DNA from: Acidobacteriota bacterium
GTDB lineage: Bacteria > Acidobacteriota > Blastocatellia > Pyrinomonadales > Pyrinomonadaceae
Reading direction: 5' to 3'
Assembly (NCBI GenBank): GCA_003222855.1
Contig: QHXH01000180.1
Location: forward strand, 1 to 5,718
Length of the DNA: 5,718 bases
The notes beneath the pieces are model-generated. The model saw only the letters and a list, made by a program, of their open reading frames with translations. It was not told the DNA's origin and ran no database searches. Shown here piece by piece: positions 5,257-5,718 of the stretch. The translations under genes and the position numbers were made by a program. Positions within the stretch are counted from its first letter, which is position 1; each line of letters begins with the position of its first letter.

Positions 5257-5718
5257 TTACGGGCGAGGCGCCACGGTCGGACGCGGCCGCGGTGTCGGGT
5301 GAGGATGAGCGGTAGGCGTGGGTGTAGGTGTCGCCGTCGGCGTTGCAGTCGCTGTCGCTGTCGCGGTTGCTGTAGGCGTCGCTGTCGGGGTTGGCGTTTG
5401 CGTTATTGAGGGCGTAGGTGTTGGTGATCCCGCCCCGCATGCAGCAGGTGTAGCTGTTGGTGTTGGCGTAGGACTCGGCGTCGGAGTTGGTGACGGAGTC
5501 CCAACAGCGGCCGCGATATCGACCCGGCCCCAGCCATACACGTTGTTTGGCGGACCGGCCGTGCCACACTGGGTGTTAGCGATGTGAACCGCGGCGTTAT
5601 CTAAGGCATCCCGGCTCGCGGTAATCTGGTGCCGCAGGCTTGGCAGAGCGCACCATAGCAAACCCATGGCGCCAGCAATATGCGGAGTGGCCATGGACGT
5701 GCCGCTGGCGGTTCCATA
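5257..5718 (-). CDS. Subtilisin-like S8 serine peptidase, C-terminal part with PT-linker and Arg-Pro tail
   Basis: The gene enters from the right edge in frame and ends at TAA 5257-5259; 153 residues are visible. The first sixteen, YGTASGTSMATPHIAG, are the catalytic serine block of subtilases, with the nucleophile Ser at residue 8 (5695-5697). The catalytic Asp and His must lie upstream, outside the window. The catalytic domain closes with NNVYGWGRVDIAAAVG, the usual last helix of S8 domains. From about residue 74 (5499) a PT linker begins. It is interrupted once by AACGAGS, continues as Ala-Thr and Pro-Thr repeats, and ends HPHPTPRPRPTVAPRP. The family cleaves peptide bonds and is mostly secreted; the signal peptide is not visible here. 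The tail closely resembles that of the propeller proteins downstream, suggesting the same cellular destination. No P-domain or autotransporter barrel follows the catalytic domain. Confidence 0.93.
   Translation of the reverse strand, partial: YGTASGTSMATPHIAGAMGLLWCALPSLRHQITASRDALDNAAVHIANTQCGTAGPPNNVYGWGRVDIAAAVGTPSPTPTPSPTPTPTATPAACGAGSPTPTPSITQTPTPTATPTATATATATATPTATPTPTPTAHPHPTPRPRPTVAPRP
5260..5499 (-). repeat. PT/AT-linker and Arg-Pro tail coding repeat of the protease
   Basis: This 240-base low-complexity tract encodes TPSPTPTP, a short Cys-containing interruption (AACGAGS), a long run of Ala-Thr and Pro-Thr dipeptides, and a final PRPRPT segment. It is the longest tract of its kind in the window. 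Hexamer-like periodicity makes it prone to length change. Confidence 0.85.

Noticed and set aside
5318..5587. Plus-strand Val-Gly/Val-Ala repeat frame
   Set aside because: It is antisense to the protease PT linker and an artefact of the repeat composition.

Overview
The window is the minus-strand part of a locus for large secreted proteins, probably from a soil-type bacterium with a high-GC genome. The long Pro-Thr (PT) linkers, Arg-Pro C-termini and absence of Shine-Dalgarno sequences recall environmental Verrucomicrobia (Chthoniobacterales-like) or Acidobacteria. That assignment is an inference from style, not from a marker gene. All supported genes read right to left.

Layout in transcription order: (1) 5257-5718, the C-terminal end of a subtilisin-like S8 serine protease, cut by the right edge, with a long PT linker and an Arg-Pro tail. 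(2) 3149-5183, a secreted BNR/Asp-box beta-propeller gene broken by a frameshift near 3884; its 3' part carries an extra jelly-roll-like domain between two PT linkers. (3) 1221-2855, an intact 544-residue paralogue with signal peptide, five Asp boxes, PT linker and Arg-Pro tail. (4) 1-836, a third paralogue whose N-terminal 278 residues lie in the window and whose 3' end is beyond the left edge.

The three propeller genes are tandem duplicates: 77 of 100 residues are identical between genes 4 and 3 over residues 61-160, and 99 of 110 between genes 3 and 2 over gene-3 residues 321-430 (hand counts). The duplication unit included upstream DNA, because a related non-coding block lies upstream of genes 3 and 4 (2923-3018 and 937-1046). 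Gene 2 lacks that block and sits 73 bases after the protease, so it may be transcribed with it. The 5' leader of gene 4 also holds two interleaved perfect inverted repeats that could form a pseudoknot.

Functionally, this looks like a set of exported, surface or extracellular proteins: one protease and three Asp-box propellers that share a stalk-and-tail architecture. The propellers resemble sialidase-family proteins in fold signature only; no catalytic sialidase motif is visible, so their ligand or activity is unknown. No RNA genes, CRISPR arrays, insertion sequences or convincing terminators were seen.
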